Shown piece after piece: positions 18,838 through 28,852 of a stretch of 64,000 nucleotides of DNA (within the stretch, counting starts at the first letter, position 1; every line of letters starts with the position of its first letter). The position numbers and the translations under genes are program-made. Below the pieces are notes generated by a model. That model was not told where the DNA came from, searched no databases, and was given only the letters and a program-made list of their open reading frames with translations. Source of the stretch: Paraglaciecola psychrophila 170 (GTDB lineage Bacteria > Pseudomonadota > Gammaproteobacteria > Enterobacterales > Alteromonadaceae); assembly GCF_000347635.1 (NCBI RefSeq), contig NC_020514.1:1798001-1862000 (forward strand), read 5' to 3'.

Positions 18838-20409
18838 TTACCACCAAGTAGCGTACAACGCGGCTAGAATAACCACTACTCCTATGCCAAGAATGTTAAA
18901 CGAGCCAGAAGTATCGAAGTTCACTTTATCCAGCGAAACGACACCTGTGCCTCCAGCCACATAATTTTTGCGGGTTGCCAGAGATGCAAATACTGCTAGA
19001 GCGATGCAGGCTAAAAATACTACACCGACTCTGTCCATAAAGGGTAAAGCGGGTAAGGTCACTTTAAATAATATGGATAACGCGGCTGAACCTACCGCCG
19101 CAGTAATAGCACCGACTGAATTCATGGTTTTCCAGAACATGCCTAATAAGAAAATAACCACTATACCAGGCGTAAAGAAACCTGTGAATTCTTGTATGTA
19201 TTGAAACGCTTGTTCAAATTGTCCTAGCAAAGGTCTGGCGCATATCATCGCAATAATTAGCGCTACAATACTCACAATACGACCTACTTTCACATAGTGA
19301 CTTTGGCTTTTATCCTTTTTGAAGTGGGAGTAAATATCCATAGTAAAAATAGTAGATATACTGTTGCACATAGAGGCTAATGAAGAAACTATTGCTGCGA
19401 ACAATGCTGCAAACACTAAACCTTTTAATCCAACCGGCATCAGGTTCATTAAACTTGGATAAGCTTCATCAGCTCGGTCCAAATCAGTAAATAACACCGA
19501 TGCTGCTATGCCTGGAACCACCACAAAGAATGGCACTAAGATTTTCAAGTAGGCTGCAAAAGCGATACCTTTCTGTGCTTCGGCCAAGTCTTTAGCGGCT
19601 AATGCACGCTGAATTATGTATTGATTAAAACCCCAATAAGAAATGTTCATCACCCACATGCCACCAATCAAAACAGACAAACCCGGAAGACTAATATAGT
19701 GGGGGCTATCAGCAGCAAATATCATGTCAAATTTTTCGGGTGCCAATTCTGTCAATATCGAGAACCCTGCTATTACACCATTACCATCTGAGACTAAATC
19801 TAAGCTGATATAAGTTAACACTAGCCCACCAAATACTAACAACACCACTTGGATGATATCGGTGTAGGCAACGGCTTTTAAGCCGCCGTAAGATGAATAA
19901 GCAATAGAAAATAAACCAAGAAATATCATACCGTAAGCTAAGTCAACGCCAGTAATGGTAGTAATGGCCAAGCCACCTAACCATAAAACCGCGGTCAAAT
20001 TAACAAACACATACACCGCTAACCAGAAGACCGCCATAATGGTTTTGACTCGGCCATCAAAACGCTGCTGTAAATACTGGGGCATCGTATAAATTTCATT
20101 TTTGAGGAATATAGGCAAAAAGTATTTACCCACTATGATCAAAGTGATCGCCGCCATCCATTCATATGAGGCAATACCTAACCCCAGTATGTAGCCTGAA
20201 CCGGACATACCAATGATTTGCTCAGCTGAGATGTTCGCTGCAATAAGTGATGCACCTATAGCCCACCAAGGCAGGGATTTACTGGCTAAAAAGTAATCCT
20301 TGGTATCTCTTTCGTGATTTTTTTCTGCTCTGGATATATATAAGGCAAGGGCCAAAAGCCCTATTACGTAAACCACAAAAATGGCGATGTCGAGGCTTGC
20401 TAAATTCAT
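18838..20409 (-). CDS. Sodium:solute symporter family (SGLT-like) sugar transporter
   Basis: A 523-residue protein with about 14 membrane helices of the SSS family. The N-terminal segment AEKNHERDTKDYFLASKSLPWWAIGASLIAANISAEQIIGMSGSGY is typical of Na+/glucose-type symporters (vSGLT relatives), including the residues around the first Na+ site. It probably imports a monosaccharide released by the neighbouring exported beta-galactosidase, galactose being the obvious candidate; that is inferred from context. The ATG is preceded by AGGA. It is 117 bp upstream of lacZ on the same strand. Confidence 0.9.
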   Translation of the reverse strand: MNLASLDIAIFVVYVIGLLALALYISRAEKNHERDTKDYFLASKSLPWWAIGASLIAANISAEQIIGMSGSGYILGLGIASYEWMAAITLIIVGKYFLPIFLKNEIYTMPQYLQQRFDGRVKTIMAVFWLAVYVFVNLTAVLWLGGLAITTITGVDLAYGMIFLGLFSIAYSSYGGLKAVAYTDIIQVVLLVFGGLVLTYISLDLVSDGNGVIAGFSILTELAPEKFDMIFAADSPHYISLPGLSVLIGGMWVMNISYWGFNQYIIQRALAAKDLAEAQKGIAFAAYLKILVPFFVVVPGIAASVLFTDLDRADEAYPSLMNLMPVGLKGLVFAALFAAIVSSLASMCNSISTIFTMDIYSHFKKDKSQSHYVKVGRIVSIVALIIAMICARPLLGQFEQAFQYIQEFTGFFTPGIVVIFLLGMFWKTMNSVGAITAAVGSAALSILFKVTLPALPFMDRVGVVFLACIALAVFASLATRKNYVAGGTGVVSLDKVNFDTSGSFNILGIGVVVILAALYATWW

Positions 20410-20539
20410 CTAAAGTCCTAATTTTTATTGTTAGTATTTTGTTATTAGCCTAACTGCTTTACAAAAAAAATGCAGCAAATAGAATGATAGGATCGTCATT
20501 TACATTAAGCTAAAAGCAAATTATGTCTATTCATACGAG

Positions 20540-21700
20540 TTATGCCCAGACTTTTTTATATAACTTAATGATATCGTTTAAAACGGGAGTCTTAGGATTG
20601 TTATTTGGAGAGCCCGATGCCAAAGCTTGTTCAGCCATATTTACCAATAAGCCCTCATATTCAGATTTCACAACGCCAAACTCAGCGAGTGTGGGCACCT
20701 CTAGGGTCTTATTTATGTGTTTGAGTGCGCTGATAAGTGTTTGATGGGCCAATGTTTCATCTTCAATATTAGCAATCAGTCCCATATGCATCGCACATTC
20801 GGCATACTTTAGTGGTGCACCAGGCAGAGAGTATTCAGTAATAGTAGGTAATAACATAGCATTACTCATGCCGTGTGGGACATGAAAATGCACGCCTATA
20901 GGTCGGCTCATACCATGAACTAAGCCTACTGAGGCATTCGAAAATGCAATGCCCGCTAACGTAGCACCCAACATCATCTCCTCTTTAGCTGCAAGATTAT
21001 CAGGTTCTTGACACACCTTAATCAAATTGGGCGCAATCAGTTTCATAGCAGCAATCGCTTGTTGATCGCTAAATAGATTCGCTTTGCGACTCACGTAGGC
21101 TTCAATTGCATGGGTGAGTGCGTCAATCCCCGTATCTGCTGCAATTCTACTGGGTAAGCTCAAAGTAAATTGATAGTCGATAATTGCTGCAGCAGGAATT
21201 AAACCTGAACCCATACACAGCATTTTTTCATCAGTGGCTGAATCAGATATCACTGTGACTCTAGTTGCTTCAGATCCTGTGCCAGCAGTAGTGGGGATAG
21301 CCACTACTGGTAAACTGATTTCGTCCACTTGGTAGGGGACTTTATAGTCACTCATTTTGCCACCGTGAGATGCCAATAAGGCAATTGCTTTTGCACTATC
21401 AATTGCACTGCCTCCGCCTAAAGCAATGAGGCAATCATAATGGTTTTTTTTGACCATCTCGACAGCTGCGAGTATCGAAGTATCATTGGGCTCGGGCATC
21501 GTTTCGGCAAATAGGCCAAACTGTATGTTTTGTTGGATTAATAGGGTCTCGACTTTGGCCATGTATCCAAGTTCAAGCATGGTCTTATCGGTAATAATAC
21601 AAGGAAAACAGCAGCCTAAACTGACTAGCGTATCGGGCAACATGTTCAGAGCGTCTGCGCCTATTTGCATGATTTTGGGAAGAATGATGCTATTGACCAT
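20540..21700 (-). CDS. Iron-containing alcohol dehydrogenase
   Basis: A 386-residue group III NAD(P)-dependent alcohol dehydrogenase. Nucleotide-binding GGGSAIDSAK, the GTGSEATR signature, and metal-ligand segments DTGIDALTHAIEAY, VHGMSRPIG and HVPHGMSN are all present. The substrate is undetermined; the family handles short-chain primary alcohols, 1,3-propanediol and lactaldehyde. The ATG overlaps the end of the octaheme cytochrome gene by 11 bp, so the two are translationally coupled. This raises the possibility that alcohol oxidation and extracytoplasmic electron transfer are linked, though the enzyme is cytoplasmic. Confidence 0.93.
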   Translation of the reverse strand: MVNSIILPKIMQIGADALNMLPDTLVSLGCCFPCIITDKTMLELGYMAKVETLLIQQNIQFGLFAETMPEPNDTSILAAVEMVKKNHYDCLIALGGGSAIDSAKAIALLASHGGKMSDYKVPYQVDEISLPVVAIPTTAGTGSEATRVTVISDSATDEKMLCMGSGLIPAAAIIDYQFTLSLPSRIAADTGIDALTHAIEAYVSRKANLFSDQQAIAAMKLIAPNLIKVCQEPDNLAAKEEMMLGATLAGIAFSNASVGLVHGMSRPIGVHFHVPHGMSNAMLLPTITEYSLPGAPLKYAECAMHMGLIANIEDETLAHQTLISALKHINKTLEVPTLAEFGVVKSEYEGLLVNMAEQALASGSPNNNPKTPVLNDIIKLYKKVWA

Positions 21701-23950
21701 ATTTTTGCAACCATTGTTGAACCTGAGGGTTATTGGGCATTAAGACTTGTAACTCGTCTAATGAGATTTTCATTGCTGCCTTATCTTTCGTTTTATCAGC
21801 ATAAAGTGCAAGGGAATACAGCAAGTCTGTTTGTTGTGGCCAGCGTTTATTGGCCGCTGATAACAAGTCAATTGCTTGGCTTGTGCGTTGAATGGAGTCT
21901 AAAGCCGTCGCCGCGACATAGGCATAATATGGCTGAGCATCTTCCAGTTCAGTGGCTTTGACCAACCATTCTGTAGCTTTATAATATTCTTTTTTACGTA
22001 CCCAATACAAACCATATTGATGTAATACGTCGGCAAAATCAGGATGCAAAACCATGGCTTTTTCTAATAGTGCGAGTTCTTTTGTTTGGTTATTGGTTTG
22101 CCGCCAAAAATCGGCAAACGACAACATGGCCACAGGTAAGTTTGGAGCGATAATTAGCGCCTGTTCAAAATGTTTTTGGGCTAATATTGCGTCTCCCGTT
22201 GCTAAGGCTAACTGAGCAAGACTGAGTTGCGAGCTAGGAAAGTCTGCGGTAAGCAACAAGGAGGTTTTGTATTCGTTTAAGGCAAAGGCTAACTCTGGTA
22301 ACAAGGTATCTGGCATTTGTGATAACCAAGAGGCCAATAATGACGTGGCATGAAAACGCACTGATTTCACGGGATCTTTCAACATAGGATATAAATACTG
22401 GTAACCCTTATTAGGGGGCAAATTGCGTAACACGTCGATTGCAGCGCGCCTTATTAAAGGCTGTTCTGAGCTGAGTTGCTCGATAGCCAATGAGACTGAA
22501 GCTTGGCTAGGTTGCCGATTGATGATCTCTAGTAATTTTGCAGCAACCATGGGAGACGTTTCTAGCTGTTTTTGTTTGGCAAAGGACAACCGCTCGGCTT
22601 CAGGCAGTAAATGTATGTTTGACCAATGCTCTTTTGTTGCTTGCTGCAGGGTAGGCTTAGCTTTGCCACTACGCCAGGCTGTAAGCTGGGTTGTTATCCA
22701 TGACAATCCTTCCGTTTGATGGCAGTCTAGACAGGCATTGGGTGAGTTGATGGCAGCAGATACTTCAGCGTTGGGTATCACAAAACTATGGTCACGCCTA
22801 TCGTCTACTTGCATGTAAGTACGAGCTGGCATGTGACAATTTACACACTGAGCACCCGGGGTATCCATTTTATGTTGATGGTGCTCTGGCAAGTCATAAG
22901 TAGTCGCATTATGACACTGAGTACACGTTTGGTTGCCTGAAAATTTTAATTTACCCGTATGGGGATTGTGGCAGTTGGAGCAGGTTACACCTGCTTTGGC
23001 CATTTTACTTTGTAAAAATGAGCCCATCACAAACACTTCATCTTTGATTTGGCCATCATCAAAATACAATTCAGATGACATTAGACTCAGTGTATTCAAA
23101 TCGTGATAGCCAGCTGGACGTTTGCTGACATTTTGAGTTTTATCAGAAATCGGTAAGCGCCGTGAATGGCAGTCGGCGCACTGCTGCATGTATTGGCTGT
23201 TCCCATCACTGACTAAATTAGCGATGGGGTCTTTTGGGGAAAACCCCCATACTGGCGGTTTTGCAAGTGATTGTGTAAACCCTTTGTTGCGATCAAATTT
23301 ATCACTTTTAGCCTGAGTTTGATGCAATGCAGCCGGACCATGGCAACTCTCACAACCTACTGTTGCTTCAGCAAATTGTGTGGCATAACTATTTGTGTCT
23401 ATCTGATAATTTTTTTCATAACCTGTGGTATGACATTCCGCACAACGGCTATTCCAGTTTTGAAAGTGGCGTTGCCAAAAAAACGGATGTTCACTGGTAA
23501 TAGGCTCGTTGGGTTGCAGATGAAACCAACGCTGTCCTCCATTGGTTTTTGTTCGAGTATCCCAAGCGATATTAAACGCCTGCATATGGCCATTGCCAGT
23601 GTCCAAAATATATTGCTGCAGCGGGTCAAAACCAAACGTGTAGATAACTGGGAAGGTTTGTATTTGTCCTTGTTTATTTAGTGTCTTAATAAAGTACCGT
23701 TTGTTTTCAATAAAAAAAGAGTGGTGATGTTATGAAATTCAACGGTTTTGTTACCAAAGTCACCCAAGACTGTTGCATCGTTGGGCAATTGCATTGCTTT
23801 ATGATGATCAGAAGTTTGCCATTGTTGGTGTTCAGCCTGATGACAACTTTGACAACTATCTGAGCCAATATATTGATTGGATGATGCTCTTGCGCTGCTC
23901 CAAAATCCTATAAGTAGGAAAGCTAACAACATAAATAAAAAACTTTTCAT
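21690..23950 (-). pseudogene. Octaheme c-type cytochrome with HEAT/TPR repeats, split by a frameshift
   Basis: An N-terminal frame (23950 to 23678, 90 residues) has a signal peptide and one CxxCH. A second open frame carries seven more CxxCH sites, HEAT-like repeats, then TPR repeats to 21690. Adding one base to the seven-A run at 23712-23718 (T7 on the coding strand) joins them into about 753 residues with eight heme sites (CQSCH, CAECH, CESCH, CADCH, CSNCH, CTQCH, CVNCH, CLDCH). The joint stretch between the two frames reads without stops, so this was one gene. The frameshift may be a real mutation, phase variation at the homopolymer, or a sequencing error. The protein would be a periplasmic or surface multiheme electron carrier of unknown partner. 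It is followed by, and overlaps, the iron alcohol dehydrogenase. Confidence 0.85.
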
Positions 23951-24180
23951 TAACTAGACCATACCATTTTGGAGACTTTTAAATTATTTTAAACATCATA
24001 CCCAATTCAAACAAAGAAAAGTTAATTAACCTTTGCGTGAGAGTTAACTTTTTCTATAAGCTCTTTACAATTAAGGTACTCAAGCAGCAGACTATTCATT
24101 GGTTGTGAGCCTGAGTAGTAAAAGGTTTAAATTGAGAATTCGATAGAATAATCTAGAATTCATTTGGGAGGGCACTTTCA

Positions 24181-24969
24181 TTGTTGATTGTTAAACACAT
24201 CAGTAAAAACTTCGGTTCATTTCAAGCATTAGACAAGGTTTCCTTTGAAATGAACAGAGGGGATATTGTCGGCCTTTTAGGAAAAAATGGTGCTGGTAAA
24301 ACCACCTTAATGCGTATTTTGACCTCATTTATTACCCCGTCATCTGGCACAGTCACCATTGATGGTGATGATATGAGTAAACATTCATTGACCATTCGGC
24401 AGAAAATCGGTTATTTGCCAGAGAAGCCGCCGCTGTATGGCGATATGACAGTGCAGTATTACCTAAAGTTTGCAGCTGAAATAAAAGGTGTACCCAAAAA
24501 CAAACGATTAATTCAGCTGGCTAAAGTACTCGAAGAATGTGACCTCGAGCAGGTTAAACAAAAAACTATTGCCACATTATCTAAAGGTTATAAACAACGT
24601 GTTGGCATCGCTCAAGCTATTATTCACGAGCCTAAGCTGCTGATTTTGGACGAACCTACGAGCGGACTTGATCCGATGCAAATTCAACAAGTCTTGGCCT
24701 TGATCAAAAATCAACGAGACCAAAGAACGGTATTGTTAAGCACTCACACCTTGACTGAAATAGAGCAAGTCGCTCAGCGTGTCATCATGATTAAGTCGGG
24801 ACGAATAGTGCTTGATGATTATCTAAGTAAATTATTGAGAAACAAAGATACCAGCCAATTTCAGCCTTTGACATTAGAGCAGGTTTTTATAAATCACCAC
24901 CAACCTCAGGTATCAGAGAACACCTCACAAACCCCAGAATCAACAAGACTTAAGGTGTCGGATGAATAA
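24181..24969 (+). CDS. Gld-like ABC transporter ATP-binding protein
   Basis: A 262-residue ATPase with Walker A GLLGKNGAGKTT (about 31-42), signature LSKGYKQRV (about 138-146) and Walker B LLILDEPTSGLD. Together with the next two genes it forms a GldA-GldF-GldG-like exporter. In Bacteroidetes this module supports gliding; in proteobacteria its cargo is unknown. The start is TTG, but GGGAGGG eight bases upstream is a strong ribosome site. The stop overlaps the next ATG by 8 bp. The upstream 230 bp separate it from the divergent cytochrome gene and should hold both promoters. Confidence 0.92.
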   Translation: MLIVKHISKNFGSFQALDKVSFEMNRGDIVGLLGKNGAGKTTLMRILTSFITPSSGTVTIDGDDMSKHSLTIRQKIGYLPEKPPLYGDMTVQYYLKFAAEIKGVPKNKRLIQLAKVLEECDLEQVKQKTIATLSKGYKQRVGIAQAIIHEPKLLILDEPTSGLDPMQIQQVLALIKNQRDQRTVLLSTHTLTEIEQVAQRVIMIKSGRIVLDDYLSKLLRNKDTSQFQPLTLEQVFINHHQPQVSENTSQTPESTRLKVSDE

Positions 24970-25672
24970 AATTTTCGCTTTAACCAAAAAGGAATTACAC
25001 AGCTTTTTTAGTTCGCCGATTGCTTATGTTATTTTGATTGTGATGTTGTCTTTGTTTAATATTTTCTTTTTTCTAATCATCGATCAAAATCGTGAAGTGT
25101 CGCTACGGGATGTGTTTCAACTAATGGAGTTTATGTTGGTGTTTTTTATCCCGTTGTTAACTATGCGCTTATTTTCTGAAGAAAAATCCAATGGCACAAT
25201 GGAATTTTTACTGACCTCGCCCTTAACTCACACCATGATTGTGTTGGGTAAATATTTTAGTATGCTTATTTTTTTCACATTGTTAATTTGTCTAACCCTT
25301 AGTTACTACTTTATTGTTGAATACTTTGGTGAGCCCGACCCATCCAGCATATTATCGGGTTATCTTGGGATTTGGCTAGAAGGTGCCTTTTTTATCGCCG
25401 TTGGTTTACTGGCCTCGTCTTGGACATCGAACCAAATAATTGCGGCTATGGTGTCTTATCTAATTTTATTTTCACTCTACTTTGCTACCAGTTTCACTCA
25501 ATATGTGGGTGGCTCTGGCGAGCACTTCCTTATCCAGATGAGTACTCATACACACTTAGAAAACTTCGCATTAGGCATTATTACCCCCAGTGATGTGGTT
25601 TATTATCTAGCGGGTATTTTATTGTGTTTAGTACTAACACGACTGAGTATCGATAATAGGTTGTGGCAATAA
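24962..25672 (+). CDS. ABC-2 type transporter permease (GldF-like)
   Basis: A 236-residue integral membrane protein with six predicted helices, of the ABC-2 permease family. The motif FFIPLLTMRLFSEEKSNGTMEFLLTSPLT, typical of GldF/NosY-type permeases, lies between helices 2 and 3. It overlaps the ATPase gene by 8 bp, and its TAA stop shares a base with the ATG of the GldG gene (TAATG), so the three genes are translationally coupled. Substrate unknown. Confidence 0.9.
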   Translation: MNKIFALTKKELHSFFSSPIAYVILIVMLSLFNIFFFLIIDQNREVSLRDVFQLMEFMLVFFIPLLTMRLFSEEKSNGTMEFLLTSPLTHTMIVLGKYFSMLIFFTLLICLTLSYYFIVEYFGEPDPSSILSGYLGIWLEGAFFIAVGLLASSWTSNQIIAAMVSYLILFSLYFATSFTQYVGGSGEHFLIQMSTHTHLENFALGIITPSDVVYYLAGILLCLVLTRLSIDNRLWQ

Positions 25673-27298
25673 TGAATAATCGTAATCTTTTGCCGTTGTT
25701 TTGCGGTTTTGCACTCTTAAGTCTTACCCTTGGATTATCGCTTTTTTACGTCGAACAACAATTTAGTTATTTTGCAATTGCACTTACCGCTCTGGGTGGC
25801 ATTGCATTTTTAGTGTTACTGAGTTTGATAATCAAGCATAGTTTTGGGCAAACTAATTCAGCTAGAAGGATAACGCTTTTTAGCTTCAAACGATGGAAGA
25901 AGTTGACCATCGTTTCTTGCATCGTGACAGTCAGTGTGGGGTTTATTAGCGTCAGTCATTATTTGGCCAATAACTCGAACGTGAGATGGGATGTCACTCA
26001 AAATAAACAACATACCTTATCTAACAATACCATCGAGTACATCAGCACAATAACCAATGAGGTGCAGTTAACAGCATTTCATGTGGGCATGCCGCCTAAA
26101 TACTTACTCGACCTTTTCAAAGAATATGAAAGGGTGTCTGCTGGTGTCATTAAGACCGACATTATTGATCCGATTGAACAAATTGCATACGCTGCAAAAT
26201 TTGGTAATGCAATCAATGCTGATGAGCGAAAAGTGATTGTTCAATCTGGCGATAACCGTAAAGATGTTGATTTTAGCTTGAGTGCGTTGTCTGAAAGAAA
26301 AACTAACCAACGCAATAGCCAGTGTCAGCCGCGCCCCAAGAACAGTTTATTTTCTGACGGGGCATGGCGAGTATTCGAGTTCAAGTCAGGAATATGCTGG
26401 TTTATCTAAGTTCAAACAATTGTTAAGCGACAACAACATTACCAGTAAAACGCTGATGTTGGGTATCAGTCAGTCAATTCCTGCAGATTGTGATGTGTTG
26501 ATTATTGCTGGCCCCAAAAATGCCTTAACGCTAAGTGAAGAAACCCTTATTAGTGATTATTTAACCAAGGGTGGTGATGCATTATTTTTAATCGAGCACA
26601 CTGTGATTACCAGTCCAGACAAGCCGTTGAGCAAAGACCAACTTAATCAAAATCCGAGCTTAAACGCCATTCTTAATCAATGGGGGCTAGATGTTCAGTC
26701 TGACATTGTGGTCGATTTTACCAACCATATTGGTGATGATGTCGGCAGCCCTGCGACTAAAAATTATGGGCGGCATAAGGCATTAACTGAAGGTTTGGAC
26801 TACACCTTTTACGTGCGTCCTCGTTCTATTCGTGTTTTACCCCAGCGTCGTGCAAGCATCAAGCACGCGGTCATAGTTTCAACAGCATCAACAGAAAATA
26901 GCTGGGCAGAAACTAACAGAACCTTGGATATTCAATTTGATCCAAACACAGATACAACTGGGCCGGTGCCATTTGCTTACGTAGTGATTGAAGAGAAAAA
27001 TGCAGCACAACAAGCTAATAAATTATCAGATACCCGATTGATAGTGTTCACCGATACAGACTTTTTAAGCAACGTTTATATCAACCAATACAGTAACGCT
27101 CAGATGGGTGTAAACCTAGTTAACTGGTTAGCAGAGTTAGACTACAAAACATTTATCAGCGCAAAAGAGATAAAAGTTGAACGTTTAAATTTAACCAGTA
27201 AACAGACAAGGCAAGTTATGGTCATCTTGTTTTTATTACCGTTTATATTTGTTATAGCCGGACTAGTAGTTTGGTTAAGAACTAAGGTAAATAGATAA
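25672..27298 (+). pseudogene. GldG-like ABC transporter auxiliary protein, frameshifted
   Basis: The first frame (25672-26409) has three membrane helices and the start of the ABC_transp_aux (GldG) domain; the second (through 27298) carries the rest (YFLTGHGEY ... AGPKNALT ... TDTDFLSN) and a C-terminal membrane helix. They join into about 541 residues if one A is removed from the A-rich stretch 26294-26302, giving an LSE-[E/R]K-LTNAI reading. The ATG at 25672 overlaps the permease stop. The usual fourth gene of this module in proteobacteria, a DUF4340 protein, is missing; idi follows instead. Either the exporter is inactive or this is a sequencing indel. Confidence 0.82.
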
Positions 27299-27415
27299 CC
27301 TGTTCATTTGAAGTCACCTTTAGTCATATTTTTTCAATGTGTTCTAAAACAGTGCATATTTCATATAAGGCTTACAAACATTGATCTTTTTTGGGTCGAA
27401 CGCTGTTTTAATTTT

Positions 27416-27964
27416 ATGAAAAATGAATCTTCAGAAATACTAGTTGCCCTCGTTGACAACACAGGCAAAATTACAGGCTACGCAGAAAAAATGTTGGCTC
27501 ATCTTCGTGGTGATCTGCACTTAGCATTTTCTCTGATGATAATTCGTCGTAACAATCTTCATGTAGAATATCTACTTCAAAGACGTGCTCTGCATAAATA
27601 TCACAGCGGCGGGCTTTGGGCTAACACCTGTTGTTCACATCCCTTGCCAGACGAAAATATACAAGATGCGGCAAGGCGACGCGTATCCGAAGAACTGGGT
27701 ATCAGTGCGTTTTTAAGTATGTCGAGCATAGGTCAAATCCAGTATAAGTATCAGCTTGACAATAATATGATTGAGCATGAGTTAGATAAAATACTGGTAA
27801 CTGAAGTGGACAGTGTTCATTGGCAGCAAAACTCTGATGAAGTCATGGAAGTGCGTTGGTGGAGTGAAAAGGAAGTTTTACAGCAGCTTTTAAAAAAACC
27901 CGATATCTTTGCAGCATGGTTTCCAAAGGTATTTGAACATACAATGCATAATCTTCCTCAGTAA
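27416..27964 (+). CDS. idi: Isopentenyl-diphosphate delta-isomerase, type 1
   Basis: A Nudix-fold enzyme that interconverts IPP and DMAPP, supplying the starter for GGPP in carotenoid and retinal synthesis. It has 182 residues from the ATG at 27416, exactly the E. coli Idi length; the open frame runs 36 codons further upstream but that extension is unlike the family. The active-site Cys is in NTCCSHP, the Nudix-like box is DAARRRVSEELG, and the catalytic Glu is in the EHELDKIL region. It is convergent with blh, the stops being 6 bp apart. Idi is placed in many marine proteorhodopsin-carotenoid clusters. Confidence 0.93.
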   Translation: MKNESSEILVALVDNTGKITGYAEKMLAHLRGDLHLAFSLMIIRRNNLHVEYLLQRRALHKYHSGGLWANTCCSHPLPDENIQDAARRRVSEELGISAFLSMSSIGQIQYKYQLDNNMIEHELDKILVTEVDSVHWQQNSDEVMEVRWWSEKEVLQQLLKKPDIFAAWFPKVFEHTMHNLPQ

Positions 27965-27970
27965 ATTATT

Positions 27971-28852
27971 TCAGTCTGCGCCGTGCCATAAGTGAATCAA
28001 CAACATATGCGACATAGTTAAACCGAACAGTCCAATAAAAATCCAGCGAAGCAAGTCAGCACTTAAATTGCTAGAAGCGAACAATTCATACAAACCTGCC
28101 GCTAAGACAATCGTTAGTATTACAAACGGTAGGCTAATAGCGATTGCACGTTTTACGCTCACATGTAGTTTCACCCCAACATCCTGAAGGTGCTTCGGTG
28201 AATGTAACAAACAAAAGTAGAGCCCAAAATGAAGTAGCGGATTCAAAATAATACTACTCAAAAGTAGAGTCAGCCACTCAGAGTATTGCCATACACTTAA
28301 ACTTTTTTTGTGTATCGGTAACTGAATAATGAAATATAAAAAAACACATAGCCCAATATAAAACGTTATCTGCATACCTTGAATTACCCAATTAGCCGCT
28401 TGGGTTGTCAATAGTAAGGCAGTGAAGAGATCGGTAAGTGTCGCAGAATATAAAACCGAAGGGCCACATAGTAAAGTGCAAGCCAAGCCCACTCGTGAAA
28501 AAAGTGGCATAGTGGCGCGCCAGTCAGCAGAAAAGTGAAACGCCGATATACACAAAAACAACACTAACGCTATATCAGGCACCCAAATCCAAAAACTGAT
28601 AGATGTTGCTGCTACGACGCTATAAATGGTCACAAATCGAATAGCTGTTGAGACAGACGTCACAAGGTTTAATGATTTTGCAACAGCAAAGTCTAAAGCG
28701 CCATGAGGCAGCCCTAAAAAAGTTACAGCTAGTGCTAATACAATGATTAAGTTGTCCGAAGCCATATTTATATTGGCCATTGTGGCAAGGGCCGCTAGGG
28801 TGCAAACGCCTATATAAAACTGGGAGTAGTGTAATTTACTCAACTCTGCCAC
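27971..28852 (-). CDS. blh: Brp/Blh family beta-carotene 15,15'-dioxygenase
   Basis: Membrane enzyme that cleaves beta-carotene into two retinals, the chromophore of proteorhodopsin. It has about eight hydrophobic helices with the conserved histidines visible in GLPHGALDF, AFHFSADW, LLHSPKHLQD and the C-terminal LLIHLWHGAD. The GTG at 28852 gives 293 residues, overlaps the end of crtY by 17 bp and has a GAGGGAAATGGA stretch before it. An ATG at 28927 would add 25 residues but overlap crtY by 92 bp, so it is less likely. It is last in the proteorhodopsin-crt operon. Confidence 0.92.
   Translation of the reverse strand: MAELSKLHYSQFYIGVCTLAALATMANINMASDNLIIVLALAVTFLGLPHGALDFAVAKSLNLVTSVSTAIRFVTIYSVVAATSISFWIWVPDIALVLFLCISAFHFSADWRATMPLFSRVGLACTLLCGPSVLYSATLTDLFTALLLTTQAANWVIQGMQITFYIGLCVFLYFIIQLPIHKKSLSVWQYSEWLTLLLSSIILNPLLHFGLYFCLLHSPKHLQDVGVKLHVSVKRAIAISLPFVILTIVLAAGLYELFASSNLSADLLRWIFIGLFGLTMSHMLLIHLWHGAD

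Noticed and set aside
23271-23681. 136-codon plus-strand frame
   Set aside because: Antisense to the multiheme cytochrome, rich in Thr, Cys and Phe as expected of a shadow.
23712-23718. Programmed ribosomal frameshifting in the cytochrome gene
   Set aside because: The T7 run is slippery, but no downstream stimulatory structure or upstream Shine-Dalgarno-like element is evident, and other genes in the window show similar one-base shifts.
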